This document shows, in pieces, positions 1-8,899 of a stretch of DNA of 56,916 nucleotides (the stretch's first letter is position 1; each line of letters begins with the position of its first letter). Below the pieces are notes generated by a model. That model was not told where the DNA came from. It saw nothing but the letters and a program-made list of their open reading frames with translations, and searched no databases. Location of the stretch: assembly GCF_030272695.1 (NCBI RefSeq), contig NZ_JARFYN010000046.1:1-56916 (forward strand), written 5' to 3'. The position numbers were made by a program, and so were the translations under genes. The DNA comes from Martinezella calliandrae (lineage in GTDB: Bacteria > Pseudomonadota > Alphaproteobacteria > Rhizobiales > Rhizobiaceae).

Positions 1-108
1 CGCCAGCACTGATCCAGACCAACCCGCAACCGACATTGAATTCCCTCCTGTCAAATGCAGGAAGTGAATCATGATTTCAAACGAAACGCAACTGTAGTAG
101 TAGGACAT

Positions 109-708
109 CTACTGCACGCGGCTGAAATGTTTCTCCAAATTCTCAAGGCTTTCGTCCATTGCGAATGCGCCCGACAGATAGGGAATTCCGACGTGGCCAT
201 AGACGATGGAAAGCTGACGTTCAGCCGTTTTCTGGTCGATACCACCGATTTGCTGGCTGTAGATAACAGCAACGAGACCGGTTCTGTCCGCTCCCGCTTG
301 ACAGTGTATGAGGATAGGCTTTGGCGCAGAACGCAGAATGCTGACCAGTTGATCGGCCCTGTCCGCCGTCAATATCTGCGACGCGGACATCTTGAAGTCG
401 ATATGCTCGACGCCCAAACGTCGTGCCGCGTCGATTTCTTGATCGTACCAGGTCTGATTTTTATTCTCGCCGCGCAAATTGACGATCGTGCGGATGCCGT
501 TGTTGTGCACGTAAGTCTCGAGCTGTTTCGGCGTAAGCTGAGCGGAGCGATAGAGCTCCCCGGGGATTACCGGGTGAAAATTGTCACCCAAGTTCACCAC
601 TGCGAGGTAAGTGCCGAGCCCCAGGACTGGCAGGGCAAGCATTGCCGCCAAAGCGCCTGCGAGTTTTGTTTTGCGTGATCGTGTCGATAGCCACCTCACC
701 ATTGCCAC
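109..708 (-). CDS. Membrane-anchored dual-specificity/tyrosine phosphatase
   Basis: This 199-residue protein has the cysteine phosphatase signature HCQAGADRTG, with the nucleophile Cys136 and the phosphate-binding Arg142, as in the Cys-X5-Arg families. Residues 16-38 form one hydrophobic segment after a basic N-terminus, so the catalytic domain probably sits on the periplasmic face, anchored in the inner membrane. I chose a GTG start because a strong AGGGGGG ribosome site lies 8 bases upstream. It is the last gene of the minus-strand operon with the ABC transporter and begins 3 bases after the receiver gene. The substrate cannot be read from the sequence; phosphoprotein, inositol phosphate or another phosphoester are all possible. 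Confidence 0.85.
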   Translation of the reverse strand: MAMVRWLSTRSRKTKLAGALAAMLALPVLGLGTYLAVVNLGDNFHPVIPGELYRSAQLTPKQLETYVHNNGIRTIVNLRGENKNQTWYDQEIDAARRLGVEHIDFKMSASQILTADRADQLVSILRSAPKPILIHCQAGADRTGLVAVIYSQQIGGIDQKTAERQLSIVYGHVGIPYLSGAFAMDESLENLEKHFSRVQ

Positions 709-711
709 TTT

Positions 712-1224
712 TCAATCCCCCCTCTGTGGAACTTCAGCGTCTCCCGACAATACAGGGCGCTCACCAGTCGGGTTCCCAGATCGGCACGGCACGGCGCCCA
801 CCGTCGGGACGCGGCTCGAAGTGCTGAGCACATTTCTGATACGTGCACTCAGCGTGCTGAGGCTGAACGGCTTGACAAGACAATCGGCCGCGCCGAGCTC
901 GAGGCTCCTTTGCCTGTCGGTAACCTGATCGGCTGCAGAGATGATGATCGCGGGCGTTGTGGGCGATCGCGCCGACAAATGTGTCAGCAGCTCCAAGCCG
1001 TTGCCGTCTGGCAGGCCAGGGTCGAGAAGGATCAAGGAATAAGAGGCTGCGTCCAGCGCGCGCTTCGCCGCTTGGAGGTCGACTACCCAATCGACATCCC
1101 CGCCGTCGGCGGCGACATGATCGCGTAACGCATCTCCCAAGATCGTATCACCCTCGACGAGCAATATTCGCACGGCCGCCCCCATATTCGGACCTAGACG
1201 ATAGATGCTATGAATTTCTGACAC
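712..1224 (-). CDS. Response regulator receiver domain without output domain (probably truncated)
   Basis: About 120 residues form a CheY-like receiver of the OmpR type. The phosphoacceptor Asp is present in LLDPGLPDG and the conserved Lys in LVKPF. The acidic pocket that normally reads ED is EG here (LLVEGDT), and the switch region reads IIISAAD. After the receiver about 35 low-complexity residues run to a stop and no winged helix follows, so either this is a single-domain regulator or the DNA-binding half has been lost. An internal Met at residue 14 (position 1185) is an alternative start closer to the beginning of the domain. The gene lies between the permease and the phosphatase genes of the same operon. 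Confidence 0.75.
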   Translation of the reverse strand: MSEIHSIYRLGPNMGAAVRILLVEGDTILGDALRDHVAADGGDVDWVVDLQAAKRALDAASYSLILLDPGLPDGNGLELLTHLSARSPTTPAIIISAADQVTDRQRSLELGAADCLVKPFSLSTLSARIRNVLSTSSRVPTVGAVPCRSGNPTGERPVLSGDAEVPQRGD

Positions 1225-1297
1225 ATGCCTGAATTGGATATCACAAAATATTGGTTTCGTGATTCCCCATGCGCGCAGTCAGCGCCAGTGACGAACG

Positions 1298-3946
1298 TTA
1301 GATATCGCGCATATAGTCCGCAGTCTCTCCCCAGTTGTCGATCTTCATCGAAAAGATCGCTGTGGCAAGCGAAGCGAGTAGCAAAACGATTACCAGCGCC
1401 AGGTAGACAAATGGAATTGACAGCGCGTCGGGCGGCGGATCGAAGACACCGGTCAACAGCTTGACGAGCATCCAGGCCAACAGGACACCGGACGAGAGGC
1501 CGTAGACGAGGCCGCCGGTGGCGATCAAAATACCTTCGCCCCATAAAAACGCAGCCATCTGAGCCGGCTTAGCCCCGATGGCCATGAGAATCGCGAAGTC
1601 ACGGCGCCGGTCAGCAAAACCCAGCCACAACATCAGTCCCGCAGCCGAAATGGCGAGACCGAACGCGAAGGTGAGCTCGATCGCCGTCAGCCCCGAAAGG
1701 TCAACAGCGGTAAGGCTGGATCCGATGATATTAGCGGCGGAGCCGATGTCCTTGATCTGAAGCGATGGATCGCCGGACAAAATGCGGCGGACCGTGCGGG
1801 CCAGCGCAGCTGGGTCAGCCGCAGCCTTTAACAACAGATATTCGTTTGTCTTGGTGCCGGTCATCCTTGCGACATAGGCTGCGTTGGCGACCAAAAAGGA
1901 ATCTCTTGGTGCGGTCGGGAATTCGCGGGCGACACCCAGAAAGACAAATGGAACGGCGTGGTATTGGTTGTCTGCGCCACTGACCAGACGCAGATTGATG
2001 GTATCGCCGATTTTCAGTTGGAAGTCCTGTACTGTTTCCTCCGAAACGAGGACCCCGTTCGGGGTCGTGGTCAGATCGGCTAATAATTTGGCGGCTGTTC
2101 CACCGGAGAAATAAGCGTCGGAGAGAGTGGTGGCTTTGCCGATCGCCGTCGGATCGATGCCATAAAGATCTTGCAGATCGTTTCCGACATAGGCAAAGCG
2201 ATGTTGCATCGGCTGAATTCCCTTGACGCCGGGCAGAGCCGCCAGCGCATCGCGTTTTGCGCCCGCAGGATTGGCCGTTGTTCCGAAAACGGTGACGTCG
2301 GCACCGTTGGTCAATTCAGCATCGACCAGCGCCTGTGCGTTATAGGTCGTGTTGAAAATCGCAGTCGACGTTGCGAAGGAGATAGCAAGCGCTGTCATGG
2401 CGATGCCGACCGCAATGCGGCCGGATTGATGCGAAAGCGCCGCCGAGACAATGGGCGTCAACCGTCCGGCTACCGGGCCGACCAGCCATTTCAGCATCTT
2501 GCCATTGTCAGCAATGACAAGGCCGGAAAGCCTGAGCATCAACAATGCCGACCCGATCCAGAAAAGCGCCGGCGCGACGAAGGCATAGTAATCGACCGAG
2601 GTTGCTGCCACGCCCTCGGGCGCAAGCACGATCTGATATCCGGTGCTCGCCGATTGAAGGAAGAACAGAAGCGACGTGGTCAGCAATATGAGATCGAGCC
2701 AAAGCCATTGCCAAGACGACGTCTCAAGTCTGCGGATGGCGCGCCTTGCGACATGCACACTCCGGTAACGCGCGTTGCGCCACGCTGCGACGAGGAAAGC
2801 TGCGAGCGAGAGTGTCAATCCTATCAACAGGCTCAAAGCCAGCAACGTCGTGCTGAGCCGTGTCTCGGTGCCGAATTCCCAGCTTGCGAATAACATCGCG
2901 ACGATCAGCCCGGCGGCGGTGCCGACCATTGCGACGACAATCGCCTCCGCCGCGGACAAGGCCAGGACGCGCCGCATGTCCGCGCCGCGCATTCTCAACA
3001 AGGCCTGCTCCATTCGGCGTTGGCCACCGCCCGCCGATGCGATCGCAATGGTCAAAAGACACGCCAATGCGACCCCCGGCAGGCCGAGAAAGACGAACAG
3101 CACGGTCGCATAAAGGGAATCGCCCCTGACAGCGTCGAGGCGTGCAGCGAGATTATTGGCGAGCAATGCCTGTCCGGCGATGCGCGCTTCCAGATTTTTC
3201 CCGGCACCGTTGACCTGCGCCCAGGCATCGACGGGACTCGCCGGCAAAGCACTATGATCGAGGCGAACATGAAATTGCGTGCGTGTCGTATCCGGTCGGC
3301 CGGCCTGCTGTGGTCCGAACAGGGCTTGCCAGGTCTCCAATGGCAATATCACCACATTGTCTGGCGGCGCTTGCGGGGCGGCTTGCGGCGGCAAACCGAC
3401 TGCTTGAAACAGCGTGTCGGCGTCCGGAAGATCGACGACGCCGTCAACTTTCACGGTCTGGGGCGACAAACCGATCCGTCCAATGGAGATCGTGTCGCCG
3501 GGAACGATCGCGAGATTAGCCGCCGTCTGCTGCGCGACAACAATACCGTCCGCGCGACCGGAGAGCAGGCGCATCTCCTTGGGAAAGTCCTTGAGATAGT
3601 CTTTGTCGAAGGCGATGGCCTTGCCCGGGCCGGTTGTCTGCACGGTGCCGTGCGCGCTTGCCTCCAGACCGCCGATCGCCGCATAAGACACTTGCCGCTC
3701 AGCCGCGATTGGTGCGGCCTTGCCGATCGCATCGCTTATCATTGCAAGATCTGCGCCTGGCGAAACCTCCACCTGCCAATCTATCGGCACAGCTGAGACA
3801 GAGCGGCGCGTCATGGAGGCGCTGCTATCGGTAAGGAATAGGAAGAGCAGGGTAATCAGCGCCACGGTGATCGCGACCCCCATTGCAGTGCCGGTGATCC
3901 GCGCGAAGCGGCGTCGCAGCAGTGCCTTTAACCAAAGACCGATCAT
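1298..3946 (-). CDS. ABC transporter permease, FtsX/MacB type
   Basis: This 882-residue protein has an N-terminal membrane segment (about residues 16-40), a large extracytoplasmic region, and two FtsX-like blocks of membrane helices (about 275-400 and 755-870), with another hydrophobic tract between about 410 and 530. This is the usual plan of long permeases that act as one polypeptide with two FtsX halves, as in lipoprotein-export or peptide-resistance transporters. It overlaps the upstream ATPase gene by 4 bases and so is translationally coupled. Two ATPase genes, one permease and a secreted protein suggest a complex that works on envelope substrates instead of importing a nutrient. The actual substrate is unknown. 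Confidence 0.9.
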   Translation of the reverse strand: MIGLWLKALLRRRFARITGTAMGVAITVALITLLFLFLTDSSASMTRRSVSAVPIDWQVEVSPGADLAMISDAIGKAAPIAAERQVSYAAIGGLEASAHGTVQTTGPGKAIAFDKDYLKDFPKEMRLLSGRADGIVVAQQTAANLAIVPGDTISIGRIGLSPQTVKVDGVVDLPDADTLFQAVGLPPQAAPQAPPDNVVILPLETWQALFGPQQAGRPDTTRTQFHVRLDHSALPASPVDAWAQVNGAGKNLEARIAGQALLANNLAARLDAVRGDSLYATVLFVFLGLPGVALACLLTIAIASAGGGQRRMEQALLRMRGADMRRVLALSAAEAIVVAMVGTAAGLIVAMLFASWEFGTETRLSTTLLALSLLIGLTLSLAAFLVAAWRNARYRSVHVARRAIRRLETSSWQWLWLDLILLTTSLLFFLQSASTGYQIVLAPEGVAATSVDYYAFVAPALFWIGSALLMLRLSGLVIADNGKMLKWLVGPVAGRLTPIVSAALSHQSGRIAVGIAMTALAISFATSTAIFNTTYNAQALVDAELTNGADVTVFGTTANPAGAKRDALAALPGVKGIQPMQHRFAYVGNDLQDLYGIDPTAIGKATTLSDAYFSGGTAAKLLADLTTTPNGVLVSEETVQDFQLKIGDTINLRLVSGADNQYHAVPFVFLGVAREFPTAPRDSFLVANAAYVARMTGTKTNEYLLLKAAADPAALARTVRRILSGDPSLQIKDIGSAANIIGSSLTAVDLSGLTAIELTFAFGLAISAAGLMLWLGFADRRRDFAILMAIGAKPAQMAAFLWGEGILIATGGLVYGLSSGVLLAWMLVKLLTGVFDPPPDALSIPFVYLALVIVLLLASLATAIFSMKIDNWGETADYMRDI

Positions 3947-4641
3947 CGGCGCGCCTCCCGCGGCAGGACATCGGTGCTCAACCGTCCCGCATCAAGCGAC
4001 CACCTGATATCAAGCCGCGCCGCAACAGCCTCGTCATGGGTTGCCAACACAAAAGCAGCACCGCTTTCGCCAACGAGATAGAGCGCGATGTCCAGCAGGT
4101 GGTGGGCGCCCGCACTGTCCAATTGACCCGTTGGCTCATCCGCCAAAATTAGGCGCGGCTTGGTGATGAGCGCCCGCGCCATTGCGACGCATTGGGCCTG
4201 ACCGCCGGAAATCTCTTCTGGAAGTTTCGCGGCAAGATCAAGCAGGCCGAATTGGTCGAGGAGATCCAGCGCAGCAACTTCCGCATTGTCGCGCCCCTCC
4301 AGCAATAGAACGGGCAACGCGACGTTCTGGGCAACGGACAAAGCGGGAAACAGGCTCGGTCTCTGAAATACAAAGGCCACCTTTGCGGGACGAAGCGTTT
4401 CGCGCTGCCCGAGAGCAGGCCAAGCGATGGCGCCGGTCGTCGGCACATCCAAGCCGCCGAGAATATGCAGCAAGGTGGTCTTTCCGCTACCGGACACGCC
4501 GACAAGCGCAATGCGGTCGCTCGCGTCGATATGGCAGTTTATGTCGAAGAGGACCGGCAAGCGCGCCCGGTTGCCATCCGCGAAACTTCGGCAAAGACCG
4601 TGTGTCTCGGCGAGCGGATCACCCATCATCGAGCCTTCCAT
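3943..4641 (-). CDS. ABC transporter ATP-binding protein, LolD/MacB type
   Basis: This 232-residue protein is a complete nucleotide-binding domain. Walker A is GVSGSGKTT at residues 48-56, the signature is ISGGQAQ, Walker B is LILADEPTGQLDS and the switch histidine lies in LATHDEA. The family drives FtsX-type permeases that extract lipids or lipoproteins, or move mechanical signals across the membrane. It overlaps the ATPase gene upstream by 23 bases and the permease gene downstream by 4 bases. Met1, Met5 and Met6 are all possible starts; the overlap does not decide between them. Confidence 0.92.
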   Translation of the reverse strand: MEGSMMGDPLAETHGLCRSFADGNRARLPVLFDINCHIDASDRIALVGVSGSGKTTLLHILGGLDVPTTGAIAWPALGQRETLRPAKVAFVFQRPSLFPALSVAQNVALPVLLLEGRDNAEVAALDLLDQFGLLDLAAKLPEEISGGQAQCVAMARALITKPRLILADEPTGQLDSAGAHHLLDIALYLVGESGAAFVLATHDEAVAARLDIRWSLDAGRLSTDVLPREARR

Positions 4642-5293
4642 CCCTTAATCGAAGAATCCGATCCGCCTTGCCCGCTAATGCAAGACTATGCGTGGCCAAC
4701 AGCGTTGTCTTGCCGGCGGTTCGCCGCGCGTCGAAATGGACCATCAGGCTCGCCTCGGCATGTCGGTCGACCTCAGCGGTCGGCTCGTCGGCGACCAGAA
4801 TGGGAGGATCGGCGGCGAGCGCGACCGCTAGCCCCGCACGGGCCGTTTCGCCGCCGGAGAGCGTCGCCGGGTAGGCCGTGGCACGATGTACGAGGCCCAC
4901 AAGCTTGAGCAGTTCAGCAATCCGCGCTTCATCTGCGCTGCCCCTCAGCAGCATCGGGAGCCTGATATTTTCCGCGACAGTAAGCTGACGGAGAAGATTG
5001 TTCGATTGCTGCAGGATGCCAAAGCTCTCTGCCCGGATGGCCGCTCGACTTGCTTCGGAGCGGCGTGTCACGCGCCGACCGCAAACAATCACACAACCGC
5101 CATCAGGCTCGTCAAGTCCGGTGAGGCACGACAACAAGGTCGACTTGCCACTTCCCGACGGGCCAACGACAGCAACCAACTCGCCTTCGGCAAGAGTAAG
5201 GCTGACACCACGCAAGGCGGCAATCTCATCATCGCCGATGTGAAAAAACCGATAGAGCTCGTGTGCCTCCAAAACGTTCATGGTCAATGCCAC
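4619..5293 (-). CDS. ABC transporter ATP-binding protein, second subunit
   Basis: This 224-residue protein is a second full ATPase of the same family, with Walker A GPSGSGKST, signature LSGGET and Walker B ILVADEPTAEVD. It is clearly related to the next ATPase but is not a recent copy. Two different ATPases with one double-length permease suggest a heterodimeric motor. Its start overlaps the end of the PsbP-like gene by 10 bases if Met1 is used; Met5, next to the stop of the preceding gene, is equally plausible. Confidence 0.92.
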   Translation of the reverse strand: MALTMNVLEAHELYRFFHIGDDEIAALRGVSLTLAEGELVAVVGPSGSGKSTLLSCLTGLDEPDGGCVIVCGRRVTRRSEASRAAIRAESFGILQQSNNLLRQLTVAENIRLPMLLRGSADEARIAELLKLVGLVHRATAYPATLSGGETARAGLAVALAADPPILVADEPTAEVDRHAEASLMVHFDARRTAGKTTLLATHSLALAGKADRILRLRDGRLDDG

Positions 5294-5871
5294 TCAAACG
5301 ATTCCGACATCAGCTTCCATTGGTCGGCATTATCCGCGCCGAGCGGCGCGTAAAGCTCCAACGCAACCAGTTTGCCATTCCTAAAGAAGAGAAAGCGCTG
5401 GTTTTCAAGGCGAACCTGCTTGTTCGTCACTGCGTTAGGTTCTGAATTCGAGCTGTAATTGATGCGGATGGCATTGCCTGCCGGCAATTTCACGGCTTTG
5501 ACGCTACCAATGCTGACGGCCCTCGCTTCTTTTTCCAATCCGGGAATATAATCCTTCCGAATTCCCTCGGCGGTCGGCGCATTGGCCATATCGGACTGTT
5601 TGACGATAACCCCGTCAAGCTTGTCGACAAAACTTGCGCCATTCGCCAAGTCGGTGCGTGCCCAGCCTTCCGGCACTTTCAGCGAAAAGCCGAGCGGTGA
5701 GACGTAGCTGATGAAAACCTGATTGTCCGGTATGTCGCCGGGCGGATTTTTCTCCGCTGCTGCCGGTGCCTCGGTGGCGAGAGCACCTTGAGCAATTGCA
5801 GGCAATAGCGCCGGCAACGAGAACAGCATAGCCGATACTAGCGCCGCCCTGTAGAACTCCCTTGAAGCCAT
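5284..5871 (-). CDS. Secreted PsbP-like protein of the ABC operon
   Basis: This 195-residue protein starts with a clear signal peptide (hydrophobic core at about residues 9-28, then an Ala-rich cleavage region). The mature part begins with a segment of the PsbP/DUF1795 style (SYVSPLGFSLKVPEGWART) and ends with an aromatic SFEWH. Such domains are small periplasmic or lumenal folds without catalytic residues. As the first gene of the operon it may be a periplasmic partner or substrate-binding accessory of the FtsX-type transporter; this is inference from position. A good GGAGGA ribosome site lies just before the ATG. Confidence 0.75.
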   Translation of the reverse strand: MASREFYRAALVSAMLFSLPALLPAIAQGALATEAPAAAEKNPPGDIPDNQVFISYVSPLGFSLKVPEGWARTDLANGASFVDKLDGVIVKQSDMANAPTAEGIRKDYIPGLEKEARAVSIGSVKAVKLPAGNAIRINYSSNSEPNAVTNKQVRLENQRFLFFRNGKLVALELYAPLGADNADQWKLMSESFEWH

Positions 5872-5947
5872 GAGATTTCTCCTCCCAGCACATGGTCGCC
5901 GATGAGGCTATTTTGACACGACAGACTTACCCTTGTTTCGCCGGGGT

Positions 5948-5963
5948 CTTACGCTTTTGTAAG
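5948..5963. promoter_or_regulatory. Dyad CTTAC-N6-GTAAG upstream of the ABC operon
   Basis: A 5-bp inverted repeat lies 77-92 bases before the start of the minus-strand operon. The core TTACG-N3-TTGTAA recurs upstream of the GT39 gene at 11312-11327. It may be an operator for a shared regulator; no binding data are implied. Confidence 0.35.
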
Positions 5964-6098
5964 CTCGTAGACTGGGGGAAAACAGGCCGACAATGTGCGC
6001 TATCGTCTTCGTTGCGGTAAACCATAAGGATCGGATGGAGAGGCTGAAATCGAATGGTGTCGGCGAGAAGCGCCGAAGCTATTGGAGCGCAGCTGTGC

Positions 6099-6115
6099 CC
6101 TAAGTTCCCCTTAAT
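6099..6115 (+). promoter_or_regulatory. PmrA-box-like direct repeat upstream of the response regulator
   Basis: The half-sites CCTAAG and CTTAAT are separated by five bases (TTCCC), giving the 11-bp period of PmrA/BasR-type operators (two TTAA-like hexamers with a 5-bp spacer). It lies 41 bases before the regulator start codon, so autoregulation is likely. It could also serve the divergent ABC operon. Confidence 0.5.
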
Positions 6116-6156
6116 TTGTCGATCATATTGCGACGCAAGGGCTCGGCGGGAAAATT

Positions 6157-6816
6157 ATGCGCATTCTTCTTATTGAGGACGATCCGATGGTTGGCCGCAG
6201 CCTGAGCCAGGCGTTGGCGGATGCCGGCATGAGCGTGGACTGGGTCGCCGATGGCCGTTCAGGCGAAGAGGCATTGTTGGCCGGCGGCCATGCGGTCGCC
6301 CTTTTGGATCTTGGTCTGCCCGGTTCCGACGGTATCCGTGTTTTGGAAAACGTCCGCCGCCTGGGCATAAGCACGCCGATCGTCGTGATCACGGCGCGTG
6401 ACGACCTCGACACCCGCGTCAAAGGACTGGACTCCGGTGGTGACGATTTTGTGGTGAAACCTTTTGAAGTGCCGGAAATTCTCGCGCGTATCCGTGCGGT
6501 CCTGCGCCGTCACGCCGGCCACGCCACGTCTCGTATCGGCACATCCGAGATTGTGCTCGACCTGGCCTCGCACGAGCTGAGCTATCGTGGACAGACGGAA
6601 ATGCTGCCAGCGCGCGAATTTGCGCTCATGCGGGCGCTCGCGGAGCGCCCTGGCACGATCCTGTCGCGATCGCAGATCGAGGACCGCGTGTACGGTTGGG
6701 GCCAAGAGGTTGAGAGCAACGCTGTCGACGTTCTGATCCACTATATTCGGCGTCGTTTCGGCAAGGACATTATCCGCAATGTTCGCGGTGCCGGCTGGCT
6801 GGTGATGAAATCGTGA
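6157..6816 (+). CDS. OmpR-family response regulator, PmrA/QseB type
   Basis: This 219-residue protein has a receiver domain with acidic pocket Glu7-Asp8-Asp9, phosphoacceptor Asp51 (LLDLGLPGSDG) and conserved Lys in VVKPFE. It is followed by a winged-helix DNA-binding domain from about residue 125, with the typical end RRRFGKDIIRNVRGAGWLV. It resembles the PmrA/QseB/TctD branch, whose members bind paired TTAA-like hexamers. The kinase gene starts 4 bases before its end (ATGA overlap), so the pair is co-translated. Candidate targets are the flanking envelope genes. Confidence 0.93.
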   Translation: MRILLIEDDPMVGRSLSQALADAGMSVDWVADGRSGEEALLAGGHAVALLDLGLPGSDGIRVLENVRRLGISTPIVVITARDDLDTRVKGLDSGGDDFVVKPFEVPEILARIRAVLRRHAGHATSRIGTSEIVLDLASHELSYRGQTEMLPAREFALMRALAERPGTILSRSQIEDRVYGWGQEVESNAVDVLIHYIRRRFGKDIIRNVRGAGWLVMKS

Positions 6817-8144
6817 TCTCGCTGCGCTGGGCCACGACCTTGATATTGGCAGCAGTTTTCTCCGTCCTGGCGGTATTCGGCGGCGCCGCCTCCTATATCG
6901 GCGCACGCAAGGAAAGCAGCGAATTCCTGGACCTGCAGCAGCGCCAGATTGCTCGTTATGTTGGCGATCTCACTTTCGTCGCGCCTAGCGAGGTCTCCTT
7001 GCCTCCCCATGATACAGAGGACGATTATGTCATCGAGGTAAGCTACGCGGACGGCCGGCCACAGCGCAGTTCCAATGAAGCGATTGTCATTCCCGATCAA
7101 CCGGCCACCGGATTTTCGGAGTTTGACAATGCTATCGGCCACTGGCGCGTCTTTTCGCTTGTGACGCCGGAGCGGACAGTGCAAGTGGCCCAGCAAACCT
7201 TCGTCAGGCAGGAGATAGCGGCCGATGCTGCCGTTCGTGCTATCCTGCCCTTTGTCGTCGCTATTCCGGTTTCATGGTTGGTCGTCACACTTGTCGTTGG
7301 ACGTACATTTCGCCGACTGGAGCGACTGGCGGATGATATTGCGGGGCGCGAAGCGACGGATCAGTCGCCGATCGAAATGGCGAAAGTTCCCCGAGAAATC
7401 CTGCCGCTCATCACGGCCATCAACGACCTGCTGTGGCGCCTGAAGCGCGCAATGGCGCGCCAAAGGGAATTTCTCTCAGATGCTGCCCACGAGCTCAGGA
7501 CACCGCTTACAGCTCTGACCATCCAGATCGGCAATATCAGGCAGGCGGAAAACAATTCCGAACTCGATGCGCGATTGGCCGAACTGCAGGCTGGCGCCAG
7601 ACGCGCTTCGGCGCTCGCGTCGCAACTCCTGCGGATGGCGCGCTATGAAAGCATGGACGTGGCGACCGAGCATGAAATGATCCGCCTGGACGAATTGGCG
7701 ATGGATGTGGTGTCAGGCCTGATCCCGCTTGCGGATCAACGGGGGGTCGATCTCGGCTTCGGCGCAATGATGACAGCCAATGTGACTGGCTCGAACGCCG
7801 ACCTGCGGGCCCTGTTGGAGATCCTGATCGACAATGCCGTCCGATATACGCCGTCAGGCGGTATCGTCGATATCGCCATTGCCGAACATGTCGGACGCAT
7901 CGAACTTTCCGTCAGCGACTCCGGTCCCGGCGTTCCAGACGATATGTTGCCGCGGCTTACCGAGCGCTTTTTCCGCGCCCATCATTCGAATGAAGAGGGC
8001 AGCGGGCTCGGACTTGCCATCGCCCGAACGATTGCACAGCGCCACGATCTGGATCTTCGGCTGTCGAATCGCCAGGATTGTCAAGGATTCAGGGCGATCC
8101 TGTCATTCCCGCCATCGCGGGATCCTGCCGGCTCTTCCGCCTAA
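6813..8144 (+). CDS. Sensor histidine kinase, PmrB/QseC type
   Basis: This 443-residue protein has two membrane helices (about residues 7-28 and 143-163) flanking a periplasmic loop of roughly 110 residues that contains acidic stretches such as DTEDDY. A HAMP-like linker follows, then the dimerization helix with His226 in AAHELRTPLTAL and a catalytic domain with the N box (IDNAVRYTP), DSGPGVP and GSGLGLAIA. It is a complete, apparently active kinase-phosphatase and partner of the preceding regulator. The stimulus is unknown; in relatives it is a metal ion, acid pH or cationic peptide. Confidence 0.93.
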   Translation: MISLRWATTLILAAVFSVLAVFGGAASYIGARKESSEFLDLQQRQIARYVGDLTFVAPSEVSLPPHDTEDDYVIEVSYADGRPQRSSNEAIVIPDQPATGFSEFDNAIGHWRVFSLVTPERTVQVAQQTFVRQEIAADAAVRAILPFVVAIPVSWLVVTLVVGRTFRRLERLADDIAGREATDQSPIEMAKVPREILPLITAINDLLWRLKRAMARQREFLSDAAHELRTPLTALTIQIGNIRQAENNSELDARLAELQAGARRASALASQLLRMARYESMDVATEHEMIRLDELAMDVVSGLIPLADQRGVDLGFGAMMTANVTGSNADLRALLEILIDNAVRYTPSGGIVDIAIAEHVGRIELSVSDSGPGVPDDMLPRLTERFFRAHHSNEEGSGLGLAIARTIAQRHDLDLRLSNRQDCQGFRAILSFPPSRDPAGSSA

Positions 8145-8188
8145 TCCAGATAGATCGCAATATCGAACTCTTAATACCAATCCGGCAG

Positions 8189-8899
8189 TCACTGATCGCC
8201 AAGCGCCGCTTTCGCCCGTTTTTCCAATTCCTTTTCGTGGTGGCGGAAGAACACCATCCCAGCAAAGACGAATCCAATTGCAACCACGAAGAGCAGCAGG
8301 CCGATCGGCCCCTTCACATGTTCAACCTGTTGGCCGAACAGATAGGCAGTGCCACCGAAGACAATTGCCCAACACACGCCGCCGCAAGCATTCATCAATA
8401 GAAAATACCACCAGCGCATGCGGTTCGCGCCTGCAAGGAGAGCGGCGAAGGTACGGAGCAGCGCCACAAATCGTCCGAAAAAAACAATCTTGCCGCCGTG
8501 CCTCATGAAGAAATATTGGCCGATCTTGAGCCTGTTGCTGCCGATATGGAAGCGGTCGCCATAGCGCAATATCAATCGAAGACCGATCGATCGGCCCAGC
8601 AGATAGCCGATATTGTCGCCGATGATCGCGGCGATGCTTGCCGTAGTCACGACGGCCTGCAGGCTGATCATATGCGTCGAACCGGCATAGAGAGCCGCCG
8701 TCACCAAGGCAGTCTCCCCCGGAAGCGGCACGCCCATACTTTCGGCCATGACCAATGCGAACAGAACCCAGAGGCCATAGACCTGGATCAAGTCGTGGAT
8801 GCGCTCTGGAGAAACAATGTCAAACAAGCGTTCCCTACAATATTCCAGTGATGAAGCGATCGATCCGCGTATCTTCGCGATATATTGCCCGAACCGCAA
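8189..8899 (-). CDS. DedA-family membrane protein
   Basis: This protein of up to 236 residues belongs to the DedA/SNARE-associated family of small inner-membrane proteins, now linked to lipid carrier flipping and envelope homeostasis. The conserved PLPGET segment and the GRFVALLRT...G...M...W block are present, with 4-5 hydrophobic helices. The furthest ATG (8899) overlaps the end of the PAP2 gene by 65 bases. A TTG at 8827 has AGGGA about 5 bases upstream, starts 8 bases after the PAP2 stop and gives 212 residues, so it may be the true start. The pairing with PAP2 suggests undecaprenyl or phospholipid recycling. Confidence 0.88.
   Translation of the reverse strand: MRFGQYIAKIRGSIASSLEYCRERLFDIVSPERIHDLIQVYGLWVLFALVMAESMGVPLPGETALVTAALYAGSTHMISLQAVVTTASIAAIIGDNIGYLLGRSIGLRLILRYGDRFHIGSNRLKIGQYFFMRHGGKIVFFGRFVALLRTFAALLAGANRMRWWYFLLMNACGGVCWAIVFGGTAYLFGQQVEHVKGPIGLLLFVVAIGFVFAGMVFFRHHEKELEKRAKAALGDQ

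Noticed and set aside
2171..2893. Plus-strand reading of 240 codons inside the permease gene
   Set aside because: It is antisense to the permease, Arg/Gln/Cys-rich and without domain.
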